64,000 bases of DNA, taken from the NCBI RefSeq assembly GCF_002911695.1, contig NZ_PQBS01000035.1, positions 82,533-146,532 of the forward strand. The letters are read 5' to 3'. The DNA is from Gracilimonas amylolytica. GTDB lineage: Bacteria > Bacteroidota > Rhodothermia > Balneolales > Balneolaceae. The translations under genes and the position numbers were made by a program. The notes under the pieces were generated by a model that ran no database searches, was not told the origin of the DNA, and worked only from the letters and a program-made list of their open reading frames with translations. This document shows positions 9,599 to 19,500 of the stretch, one piece after another (within the stretch, counting starts at the first letter, position 1; each line of letters starts with the position of its first letter).

Positions 9599-10765
9599 TT
9601 ATTTAATAAATGATTTTCCGGGGAAATCATTCGATAGTTTAAAAAAGGAAGCTACACTTTTAGCAATATCTGAAAACGTATCTCCGACTCCCAGATTTTC
9701 CTGAACCGCAGCCCCTTTCGGAAATATCAGCAATGGTACAAATTCCCTGGAATGATCCGTACTGTCTGAACACGGGTCGTTTCCATGATCTCCGGTTATG
9801 ATGAGCAGATCTTCTTCCCTGATCTTTGATACAATAGCAGGCAGTGCTTTATCAAATTCTTGCAGGCTGCCGGCAAAGCCCTCGGGATCCAGTCGATGGC
9901 CAAATAACTGATCGGTATCGATCAAATTCACGAACACGAAACTATTCTCGAGTTTGGATGACATGAGGCTCAGAAGTTCTGCAATACCCTGCGCATTACT
10001 TTTGGTGGGGTAAGATCCTGAAAATCCTTCACCGGCAAACAGATCAGCTACTTTTCCTACGGAGATCGTAATGATACCGGATTCATGAAGTTGTTTTACC
10101 ACATTATTATCGGGTGGAATGGATGAGTAATCGTGTCTCTTGTCTGAAATTCGTTCAAATTTATCGGGATTACCCGTAAAAGGCCGGGCAATGACCCTTC
10201 CAACCTCATGCTCTCCAACGCAGACCTTTTTTCTTGCGATCTCACACCATTCATATAGTTTTTCAACTGAGACCACTTCATCATGGCAAGCTACCTGAAA
10301 CACGCTGTCAGCAGAGGTATATACGATCGGGAAGCCGGTCTCCATATGCTTTTTCCCGTAATCTCTGATCACATCAGTTCCCGAATAGGGTTTATTACAC
10401 AATACCTCTTCCACTCCAATTTCCTGACAAAAGGCTTGGATGACTTCTTCCGGAAAACCATCAGGGTATGTTGGGAAAGGGCGATCGAGCTGTATGCCTG
10501 AGATCTCCCAGTGGCCTGTGGTAGAATCTTTACCGGCAGAAACTTCTCTCAATTTTCCATAGGCAGCCAGTGGTTCTTTATTTTCAGGAATCGAAGCCAG
10601 CGAAATTATATTGCCGATCCCAAATTTTTGAAGGTTAGGTAGTTTGACCCTTGTTGCTTCAGAAACATGCCCCAGGGTATTCATTCCGGAATCCCCATAT
10701 TCCGCAGCATCTTCCTGTGCCCCCACTCCAAGTCCGTCGATAACGATCAGATATACGTTCCCCAT
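9599..10765 (-). CDS. deoB: Phosphopentomutase
   Basis: 388 residues of the alkaline-phosphatase superfamily DeoB group. The enzyme interconverts ribose (or deoxyribose) 1-phosphate and 5-phosphate in nucleoside salvage, using two Mn2+ ions. Visible metal-site motifs are IDGLGVGA near the N-terminus (D9), DKRHDYS in the middle and TGDHGNDP with the following DHSREFVPLL near the C-terminus. PYSGTDVIRDYGK and GKDSTTGHWE are also typical DeoB segments. Length is normal. It overlaps the upstream GAF-domain gene by one base (stop and start shared), so the two form a translationally coupled pair. No other nucleoside-salvage gene is adjacent. Confidence 0.95.
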   Translation of the reverse strand: MGNVYLIVIDGLGVGAQEDAAEYGDSGMNTLGHVSEATRVKLPNLQKFGIGNIISLASIPENKEPLAAYGKLREVSAGKDSTTGHWEISGIQLDRPFPTYPDGFPEEVIQAFCQEIGVEEVLCNKPYSGTDVIRDYGKKHMETGFPIVYTSADSVFQVACHDEVVSVEKLYEWCEIARKKVCVGEHEVGRVIARPFTGNPDKFERISDKRHDYSSIPPDNNVVKQLHESGIITISVGKVADLFAGEGFSGSYPTKSNAQGIAELLSLMSSKLENSFVFVNLIDTDQLFGHRLDPEGFAGSLQEFDKALPAIVSKIREEDLLIITGDHGNDPCSDSTDHSREFVPLLIFPKGAAVQENLGVGDTFSDIAKSVASFFKLSNDFPGKSFIK

Positions 10766-12228
10766 TACCCCTCTGCTACCTTGTTCTCACTGTCGTTCAT
10801 TACATTATTCAAAGCTTTTTTTGCACGGTCTACTGCCTGATAGTTGTTTACCGTATCATCCGTTAGCTTAGTGTAACCCGCTTTAAACTCAGCCCTTATA
10901 GAACCACCGATCGACAGTTTTAAGCCATATTCCATTTTCGATTTCACTTTCTCAACCCAGTTTGAAACAGCTTCTTCATCATCACTCTGAATCACAAACA
11001 GATACACATAATCAGAATTGTAGCCCATAAAACCGGGTATCCCAAATTTTGACGGGTTGAGAGCACTTACAAAATCGGCCTGAATTCTCTGAAGGTCCTC
11101 AAGACGATATTTTGTACGTAATGCCGAAACATCATCCGGGGCTATAAAACCGATCCAGGTATTATCTGTGCCCCCTCGTTTGAGGCGTTCCAGTTCGTGA
11201 GTCAGGCTGAGCTCCCAAAGTTCAGGCATGTAAGCCCCAAAATTCTGGGTAAACAATTCATCCACCATGTCAGATTTTTTAACGGAGGATTGAATACTAA
11301 GTGAGGCGATCCGAACCAAATTATTAAGCTTATGTTTGGTTGATTCCTTAAAGGTCAGGGGATCATTATCGTAACACACGATCACACCCTGCCTGCGGTC
11401 GTTGATCATGATCGGGATGGCAAGGGAGGCTCCATCGGTTCGCTTTTCAGAGGATGAGATCCTTCGGGGATTATTATTGAAATGCATGGTGAACACAGAC
11501 TCCCCTTTTTCAAGTGCATCGTAGGCAACACTTTTTTCCTGCAGTTGCAGGCCAAGTTCGGGGGCATTTTTAGCATTCACAGCCCTTAGTACCAGATTCC
11601 ATGATTCCATACCGGGCGCCAGCATCACAGCTCCTCCGTTTGGCAAAAGAGCCTGAGCCTCGTTCAGCATGTTCTGTACGATCTCTACCCTGTGTTGACG
11701 GTAGTCAATCTTTTTCAGCGATTTTTCATATTTCTCCCATTCCTCCTGTCCCTCATGCAGATCCACTACTTCGAGATAGGTATCCAAAACATTCACAAGG
11801 GCATTGTTATAGGATACGATCCGGTCATGGATCCTCTCCTGATCGATCTCTTTTTCACTTTCCAGAACCGTCAGGGCCACGGTCTCTCCTTTGTTGATAA
11901 AAGGTATGATGAGTATGCTTTTCGCCTGCACAAAATCAAAATAATGCATCAACTTGGCTTTTGAAATATCTTCGCCTACAATCAGCTGTACAAGGTCTTC
12001 AGCATCCTGAAACTCATTTAAAAAATGATTCTCAAAATTCACCCGATCCTTAAACATTACGTTTGGCAGTTGCGTACTGTTTGTCTCCCACACAAACTGT
12101 TCCCGCGATCGGTTCACCCAACACATATGTGCCAATTCCACCCCGGTGGATGTCCTCAGTAAGTGAACCAGGTCTTGTATGATCTGCTTAAACTCTCTGA
12201 GTGCTTTATCCTGTCGATCTAATGACAT
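10765..12228 (-). CDS. GAF-domain protein with possible degenerate GGDEF-like end
   Basis: 487 residues, no signal peptide or membrane segment, so cytoplasmic. Two regions look like GAF folds: about 20-140 (ending in SILIIPFINKGETVALTVLESEK) and about 190-310 (VMLAPGMES to ASLAIPIMINDRRQGVIVCYDNDPLTF). They are joined by a helical stretch. The last 130 residues (WIGFIAPDDVS to the C-terminus) have the spacing of a small alpha/beta sensor or a GGDEF-like domain, but no GGDEF motif is present. I cannot name a function. Its one-base overlap with deoB suggests co-translation. A ligand-sensing scaffold or regulator is possible. Confidence 0.6.
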   Translation of the reverse strand: MSLDRQDKALREFKQIIQDLVHLLRTSTGVELAHMCWVNRSREQFVWETNSTQLPNVMFKDRVNFENHFLNEFQDAEDLVQLIVGEDISKAKLMHYFDFVQAKSILIIPFINKGETVALTVLESEKEIDQERIHDRIVSYNNALVNVLDTYLEVVDLHEGQEEWEKYEKSLKKIDYRQHRVEIVQNMLNEAQALLPNGGAVMLAPGMESWNLVLRAVNAKNAPELGLQLQEKSVAYDALEKGESVFTMHFNNNPRRISSSEKRTDGASLAIPIMINDRRQGVIVCYDNDPLTFKESTKHKLNNLVRIASLSIQSSVKKSDMVDELFTQNFGAYMPELWELSLTHELERLKRGGTDNTWIGFIAPDDVSALRTKYRLEDLQRIQADFVSALNPSKFGIPGFMGYNSDYVYLFVIQSDDEEAVSNWVEKVKSKMEYGLKLSIGGSIRAEFKAGYTKLTDDTVNNYQAVDRAKKALNNVMNDSENKVAEG

Positions 12229-12317
12229 TTTTTAATTTATTTCTAAATGTGTAATTCTATTTAAGTGTAGCAAATTCTTTGCACACTTTCCTGTTTGGTG
12301 CTGAGTGGTGAAAGCGA

Positions 12318-14114
12318 CTATATCTGCTCGGCCATTTCTTCTGCTTCTTCCACCATTTTTCTGAATGAATTCAATCCTTTTTGCCAGAAATCAGGTTGAG
12401 TAATATCAAGTCCCATTTTGGCCACTAGATCTTCCGGCCATTCGGAGCCACCTGCACTTAGTAACTCCAGGTATTTATCTGAAAATCCATCTGGACGCTG
12501 GGTGTACTCTTCGTAAAGAGCCAGTACCAGCAATTCACCAAATGCGTAGGCATATACATAACCCGGTGTGTGCAGAAAATGAGGGATATAACTCCACCAG
12601 ATACCATATTCCTCAGTCAAAGTAACGGAATCGCCGTACAACGCTTTCTGCTGTTCCATCCATAATTCTGAGAATCTTTCAGTGGTTAGTTCCCCTTCTT
12701 CGCGGCGGGCAGTATGAATAGCGTTTTCAAACCGGTTCATAGAGATCTGACGAAACACTGTGGCAATAGTATCATCGATCTTACCAACCAGCAGAGCCAG
12801 CTTTTCTTTCGGATCATCCAGTTCTTTCATGAGTTTCTGGAACACCAGCATTTCCCCAAATACAGACGCGGTTTCTGCCGTTGTAAGCGGGGTTGATGAT
12901 TGCAGAACTCCTTGCTGTCTTGATAGATATTGGTGTACTCCATGCCCCAGTTCGTGAGCCAGTGTTTGCACATCACGGATCTTGCCGTCAAAGTTCATAA
13001 AAACGTAGGGGTGAACCGAAGGAACCGTGCCCGCAGAATAGGCCCCACCCCGTTTGCCCGGTTTTATCGCTGCATCGATCCAGTTCTTCTCAAAAAACTC
13101 CTTGGTGATCTCTCCCATTTTGGGGTGAAATTTTGAGTAGGATTCCAATACCATATCACGGGCAGAATCCCATTTGATGGTCGCTTCATTCTGTAGCATG
13201 GGAGCATAGCGGTCATAATCCTTCATCTCATCCAGGCCAAGCAGCTTTTTCTTCAGCTTGTAGTATCGCTGAACTAGCTCATATTGGCCGGTCACAGAAT
13301 TGACTAACGCATCAACCGTTTCCCGGTTGGTCTGATTGGCGAGATTTCTGGAATCGATCCAATTATCGTACTGGCGAAGTTTATCATTGATGGATTTATC
13401 GGCCAGAATGGTATTAAAAATGAACGTTAACTGACGCCCAAGTTCTTTGAATTTTTTGGTCAACGAAGCATGAGCTCTAACCCTAAGATCTCTGTCACTC
13501 TCATGGAGCTTGCTGAGTACTTCCTGCTCACTCAGTTCTTCTCCATCCAGCTCAAATTTAGCAGCACCGAGTGTTTCATCAAAAAACCGAACCCAGGCAC
13601 TGCGTCCGGTAACAGATTTGGCCGACATGATCTTTTCCTGCCCTTCTTCAAGCACGTGGTTTTTATACCGACGGGAACTTTCCAGGTAGTGTTTATACTT
13701 TTTCAGCTCATCACTTTCGATCAGCTTTTGAGCTTCTTCTTCCGGGATCTTTAACCATTCTACATCCAGAAATACCAGTTTTTGGGAGATCTCTGAGGAC
13801 AATTCATTCGTTTCAGCTACCAATTTTCCATAATCGGTGTTGCCGGTATCGGTTGACCACTGCAGGTAAGCGAACGAACCAATTTTACCGGAGGTATCCA
13901 GAATAGCCTCGTACCCGTCCAGCATATTTTTGAATTCCCCGGCTGAAAGTTCCGCGATCTTACCACGGTATTTTTTTGAGAATTCTTCAGCTTCCTTGAG
14001 AATAGATTTTTTATCCCCGGCCAGTTTTGGGTCATCGTTGGAGGTGTAAAGATCAGACAGATCCCAGTTTATATTTTCTGCGCCGGTCTTTTTGTTCTCA
14101 GTAGTCTCGCTCAT
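12318..14114 (-). CDS. pepF: Oligoendopeptidase F (M3 family metallopeptidase)
   Basis: 598 residues, cytoplasmic, full length for PepF. The M3 zinc site is clear: HELGH at 387-391, with the third ligand in the TTAETASVFGE segment (about E414), and the downstream GYVYAYAFGELLVLALY segment is a typical M3B feature. The enzyme cleaves short peptides (about 7-17 residues) to recycle intracellular peptides. The N-terminal helical domain (about 20-190) forms the lid that limits substrate size. It is a single gene; the next genes on the same strand lie about 90 bases downstream and 160 bases upstream. Confidence 0.95.
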   Translation of the reverse strand: MSETTENKKTGAENINWDLSDLYTSNDDPKLAGDKKSILKEAEEFSKKYRGKIAELSAGEFKNMLDGYEAILDTSGKIGSFAYLQWSTDTGNTDYGKLVAETNELSSEISQKLVFLDVEWLKIPEEEAQKLIESDELKKYKHYLESSRRYKNHVLEEGQEKIMSAKSVTGRSAWVRFFDETLGAAKFELDGEELSEQEVLSKLHESDRDLRVRAHASLTKKFKELGRQLTFIFNTILADKSINDKLRQYDNWIDSRNLANQTNRETVDALVNSVTGQYELVQRYYKLKKKLLGLDEMKDYDRYAPMLQNEATIKWDSARDMVLESYSKFHPKMGEITKEFFEKNWIDAAIKPGKRGGAYSAGTVPSVHPYVFMNFDGKIRDVQTLAHELGHGVHQYLSRQQGVLQSSTPLTTAETASVFGEMLVFQKLMKELDDPKEKLALLVGKIDDTIATVFRQISMNRFENAIHTARREEGELTTERFSELWMEQQKALYGDSVTLTEEYGIWWSYIPHFLHTPGYVYAYAFGELLVLALYEEYTQRPDGFSDKYLELLSAGGSEWPEDLVAKMGLDITQPDFWQKGLNSFRKMVEEAEEMAEQI

Positions 14115-14214
14115 TCCTTGATTATTTAGCAGTAAATGCGTTTTTCACGGTTTTATTTAAACTATGAATATAGGGCTAGAAAAAAGCGAATTAAAGCTTA
14201 AAGAAGAGTTCATT

Positions 14215-14253
14215 AAATAAAAAAAGCCCGCTGATCTTTTTAGATTGCGGGCT
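14215..14253 (-). terminator. Rho-independent terminator of the CocE-type hydrolase gene
   Basis: Read on the minus strand, a 13-bp near-perfect stem (AGCCCGCAATCT / AGATCAGCGGGCT, AAAA loop) is followed by a run of T. It lies 24 bases after the hydrolase stop codon. Confidence 0.85.
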
Positions 14254-14276
14254 GATCAAATAAGAGAGTCTCAACA

Positions 14277-16152
14277 CTAACGCAATACCTTCACTTCTAA
14301 ACTGCTCGGGTATTCTGATGTGTGATAAATTCGCTGAGTTGCCTTAATAAAATCACTTTCACTCGCTTTAAAAATGTTCGGCACATAGGATTGAGGATTC
14401 AGATCAAACAAAGGGAACCAGGTACTCTGGATCTGAACCTGGATCTTATGCCCTTTTTTAAAGGTGTGATATACATCCTGAAGCGGAAGGTCTATATATG
14501 TTACTTTGTTTGGTTCGAAGGGCTCAGGTTTTTCATAACTGTTTCTGAACCGTCCCCGAATCGCTTCACTTCTGACGAGCTGATGATAATTATCGAGTTC
14601 CACCCCACCCGGAGTGTGTTCTCCTTCCTCTACGCTTGGTGGATAAATATCGATCAGTTTTACAAAGAAATCTGACGCCGTTCCTGTAGTTGAAACATAT
14701 AGATTGGCAAGTATATCTCCGGCCAGGGTGACATCCTCCTTAAGTACTTCCGTCTCGAAAGTGATCACATCGGACCTTCTTGCTGCAAATCGCTGATCGG
14801 ATGTCATATAAGCACGTGGAATGAACACTAATTCATCATTTTCAGTATATGGAACCGGATTTTCGGGATCACTCATATACTCTGTAAAGGTATCAGAAGA
14901 TGTTGAAGGTTTGTCTGCCAATGCCCCGTCACCATTGAAAAACCACGTGGACGTTTCTGCATTTTTAGGCGGCCATTCCGTAAAGGTAGACCATGCTCCT
15001 TTTCCGGTATCATACATATAAGCTTCAGGTAACTCTTCGTGATCAGCACCTTTCAGGTACTTCATGAAAAAGGGATATTCGATCTCTTTTCGGTAGAATT
15101 CCGAGATCCCTTCCCCAAAATAGATCTCTCCAACACTTTGATGCGGACTCGGGCTGGACCATTGTCCGTGGCTCCAGGGCCCCATTACGAGGATGTTCTT
15201 GGTGCCTGGATTCTTTTCCTCAATTGACCTGTAAGTATTTAACGGACCGTATAGATCTTCCGCATCAAACCAACCACCAACCGTCATAACCGGATGATCA
15301 ATATCCTTCAGATGCGGAAGTATATTTCGGCTTTGCCAGAATTCATCGTAATTGGGGTGTTCTGATAATTCCTTCCAAAAGAAGTTTTCTTCTCCATAGT
15401 ATTCCGATGACTTGCTAAGCGGGGTCAGTTCTGAATACAACAGGTACATATCATTCGTAAACACATCCGGAAAATCGTACCAAGACGTATCGGTAGGGCC
15501 ATCATGCTGCAAGCCAAACAAATTGGTCACATACCAATATCCCATAGTGTAAGCGCCATGGTGGTGGAAATCATCAAAGAAAAAATCGGCAATGGGAGCT
15601 TGTGGTGAAGAAGCAGCCAGAGCCGGATGCGCATCGGGTAAGGCCGCTGTGGTATAAAACCCGGGGTAGGATATCCCCCACTGCCCTACTTTCCCATTAT
15701 TGTTGGGAATATTATTGATCAGCCATTCGATGGTATCATAGGTATCCGAGCTTTCATCCACCATACTTTCATCGGTTCTGTTTGGAGTCATCGTCGTGTA
15801 TTGCCCTTCCGACATCCGACATCCACCTTCCCCTTACATCCTGGCAAACAATGATAAATCCCTCGGCTTGCAGATCCGGATTTCTAATGATGTTATCGGG
15901 AATGGCATCTTCAGCGTAAGGAGCACAACTGTAGGGAGTTCGGGTCATTAATATCGGGTAATCACGGGAGGCATCATTGGGAGCATACACGATTGTATGA
16001 AGTTTAACCCCATCTCGCATCTCAATATAGTATTGTGATTTTTCATAATCAGTACTTTTTAAACCGGTTTGCTGAGCAAATAACGGTATAGCACCCAAAA
16101 CAAAAATCAGAACCAAGCCAACTTCTTTCAGATCTTCTTTAAATATTCTCAT
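14277..16152 (-). pseudogene. CocE/NonD-family hydrolase (X-Pro dipeptidyl-peptidase-like), frameshifted by a 7-bp tandem duplication
   Basis: Two overlapping frames make one gene. The upstream piece (16152 to 15769) carries a signal peptide (to LFAQ) and the start of an S15/CocE alpha/beta hydrolase (YYIEMRDGVKLHT, TRTPYS, CQDVRGRWMS). The downstream piece (15815 to 14277) continues with EGQYTTMTPN, the nucleophile motif GISYPG, an acidic residue near WFDAEDLYG, a catalytic His in WSHGQW, and the C-terminal jelly-roll domain. The break is exactly where GATGTCG-type bases are doubled: plus-strand GACATCC occurs at 15811-15817 and again at 15818-15824. Removing one copy restores a single frame of about 622 residues, the family's usual length. 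The product would be a secreted esterase or peptidase. As read it is inactive; a switchable or misread site is also possible. Confidence 0.85.
15811..15824. repeat. Tandem 7-bp duplication (GACATCC x2) causing the frameshift
   Basis: Two identical adjacent heptamers. One copy restores the conserved GRWMSEGQYT reading of the hydrolase; two copies shift the frame. Confidence 0.9.
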
Positions 16153-16309
16153 GACATTTATTCTTTTATGTTATGTGGTAACTCTCTGACTACTACCTGG
16201 TGTTCAGTGATCATAAATAAATCACCATTCCGGAAATATTACATTCCAATAGTCTATTGAATTGTAGTAATTTAGGTCCCCGTATCCAACACTTTTTAAC
16301 TCTTTTAAA

Positions 16310-16323
16310 CTGTATTAATACAG
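16310..16323. promoter_or_regulatory. Perfect 14-bp palindrome in the leader of the 2-oxoglutarate enzyme
   Basis: CTGTATTAATACAG is a perfect palindrome in the 355-base AT-rich gap between the CocE-type gene and the 2-oxoglutarate enzyme gene, about 190 bases upstream of the latter. It could be a dimeric regulator's operator. The rest of the gap (16153-16507) shows no ORF, no strong terminator and no clear riboswitch; a second short symmetric stretch (AACCGGTT) occurs near 16415. Confidence 0.3.
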
Positions 16324-16507
16324 GTTAGAACAACTGAATTTTTTGCATCTTCTATGACCCCAAGTTTTATCGTTTTTTAAATATGTAATCCTTAATTTTA
16401 GGGTTAAATTCTAAAACCGGTTATCGGTTAAGAATGAATCATATTCAAGGAATTTACATTAGCACTTTAAATCGCTGTAAAAATACCGCACGAGGTTAAA
16501 CAGACCA

Positions 16508-19500
16508 TTGAAATCACTTGAAGCCGTCTTCGGCCCTAATTCCGCACTTGTAGAAGAATTATACGATCAATACCAAAACGACCCATCATCGGTTCCTGCG
16601 CACTGGAAGCGTTATTTTGATGAGCTGGAAGGTAAACCGGTCGACCAAACTGAACCTGCAGATCTTCAGCCTTCTGAAAGCAGTTCGACATCTACACCGG
16701 CTCAAAAAACTCAGGCAAGTCCTCAAAAACAGACGCAACAACAAGCGCCTAAGAAGGAACCGGAAGCTCCAAAAAATGCTCAGCTTGAGAAGATCAAAGG
16801 GGTTGCTACCAAGATCGTCGAGAACATGGATGAGTCGCTTGACGTACCTACCGCCACTTCCCTGCGTGTGCTTCCTGTTAAAATGATGGTTGAAGATCGT
16901 GCGATCATCAACAGGCATTTGTTGCAGCGGAATGAGCCAAAGGCTTCATTCACGCACTTTATTGCCTGGGCGATCATTCGGGCCCTTAAAGAATTCCCAA
17001 ACCTGAACAGCTCTTATCTGTACAAGGATAATAATCACTATCGGGTGATCCCAGATTCCGTGAATCTCGGTGTAGCGGTTGACCTCCAGGCTAAAGATGG
17101 CTCCCGTAACCTGGTTGTACCAAATATCAAGGGCGTTGATAAAATGAACTTCAAGGAGTTCCTGCATGCTTATGCTGAACTCGTTGACAAAGCCCGAAAC
17201 GGAAATCTTCAGATCGAAGATTTTCAAGGCACAACCATCAGTATCACTAATCCCGGAACGATCGGTACTGTTTCATCCGTACCCCGGCTTATGAAAACAC
17301 AGGGTGCTATTATTGCAACCGGTGCCATTGATTATCCGGCCGAGTACCGTGCCATGTCTAAAGAAATCCTGAACCAGTTGGGGGTCAGTAAGGTAATGAC
17401 GGTTACTTCCACCTACGACCACCGCATTATTCAGGGTGCCGAATCCGGTATGTTCCTGAAAAAGATTGATGATCTGTTAAGCGGACAGGAAGATTTTTAT
17501 GATCAGATCTTTTCAGATCTCGATATCCCATACGAGCCTCTTCCATATGGAGAAGATAATTACAGCGGACCATTCTCTGACAGTCAGAATACCTTGGAGC
17601 ACGATCAGCGTGTGGTTGGCGTGTACCGCCTCATCAATATGTATCGCATGCGCGGTCATGTTCTTGCAGACCTGGATCCGCTTGGTAAAGAACCGGGTAA
17701 GAATCCCGAGCTTGATCTTGAATATTATGGGTTATCGCTCTGGGATCTGGACCGTGAATTTTACTGCGGTGGCTTAGGCGGTAAAGAGCGTGCTACACTG
17801 CGTGAGATCCTGAATCTTCTCCGCGATACCTATTGCGGTAACATTGGTGTGGAATACATGCACATCCTGGATCTGGAAGAACGCAAATGGTTGCGTGAAG
17901 CCATGGAATCTACCGGTAATAATGCACAGCTGTCGAAGGATGATAAACGTGAGATCCTGCATAAACTCAATCAGGCGATGGCCTTTGAGGAATTTCTGCA
18001 CAAAAAGTACATCGGTCACAAGCGTTTTTCTTTAGAGGGAGCCGATACGCTGATCCCTATGATCCACTTCATGCTTGAAAAAGCCGGAGTACACGGTATT
18101 GAGAAATTCTTTTTAGGAATGGCACACCGCGGGCGCTTAAACATGCTGGTTAACATCATGAATAAGCCGTATCACAAGGTATTTGCAGAATTTGAAGGCA
18201 ACATCGACCCTGCATCAATTCAGGGTTCCGGGGATGTGAAGTATCACCTTGGTGCCAAAGGAATTCATAAAGCAGCCAATGGTTCTGAGATCGAATTGCA
18301 ACTGATGCCTAACCCTTCTCACCTCGAAGCCGTAAATCCTGTAGTTGAAGGAGCCGTAAGAGCCATGCAGGATCATCACGACAAAGAAGATCCCGAAAAA
18401 CGCGTAGTACCGGTTCTGATGCACGGGGATGCTGCCTTTGCAGGTCAGGGTGTTGTTACTGAAACCCTGAATATGTCACAACTGGAAGGTTATAAAACAG
18501 GAGGAACGGTTCACATTATCATCAATAACCAGATCGGTTTTACCACCCTTCCGAAAGACGGCCGCTCAACAGAATACGCGTCCGATATTGCAAAAACCGT
18601 ATTGGCACCGATCTTCCATGTGAACGGAGACACACCTGAAGCAGCCGTTCACGCTATTCAAATGGCATTGGATTATCGCCAGAAATTTGGCAAAGACGTA
18701 GTTATTGATCTTATCGGTTATCGTAAGCACGGTCACAACGAAGGCGACGAACCTGCGTTTACACAGCCGGGTATGTACAAAGAGATCAACGATCATTCTC
18801 CGGTGCGTGATGTATATACTGAACATCTCGTTAAAAATGGCGAGCTGACCAAAGAAGAAACTCAGCAGATCTTTGATGAGTTCGATCAGTTATTACAGGA
18901 AGCTTTTGAGGATGCCAAGAAAGCCCCGAACCTCGAAGTGACCGACAACCTGATAGATCGTACTGAAACTCCTCAGGATGAGTGGAAAGCTTACCCCGAT
19001 ACCACCTATTCAGCTGAGGAACTCAAAGAAATTGCGGTTAAACTAAATACCGTACCTAAAGATTTTGATGCCAATCCTAAACTGCTGAAACAGTTGGCCA
19101 AGCGTGCTGAGATCGTCAATAACAATGAGAAGAAGATCGACTGGGGTTTTGCCGAGTTATTGGCATTCGGTTCGCTCCTCAAAACAGGAACAACGATCCG
19201 TTTAACAGGTCAGGATGTGGAACGAGGTACTTTCTCTCACCGGCATTCAGTACTTCACGGTACCGAGACGAACCAGAAATTCATTCCGTTGAATAATCTG
19301 TCTGAGGATCAGGCAAAATTCCATGTTTACAACAGCTTACTCAGTGAGTTTGCTGCTCTTGGCTACGAGTTCGGTTACAGTGCCGAAAAACTGGATGCCC
19401 TGGTGATCTGGGAAGCTCAGTTTGGTGATTTTGCCAACGGAGCACAGGTCATTATCGATCAGTTTGTAAGCTCCAGTGAGGCGAAATGGGGGCAGCGCTC

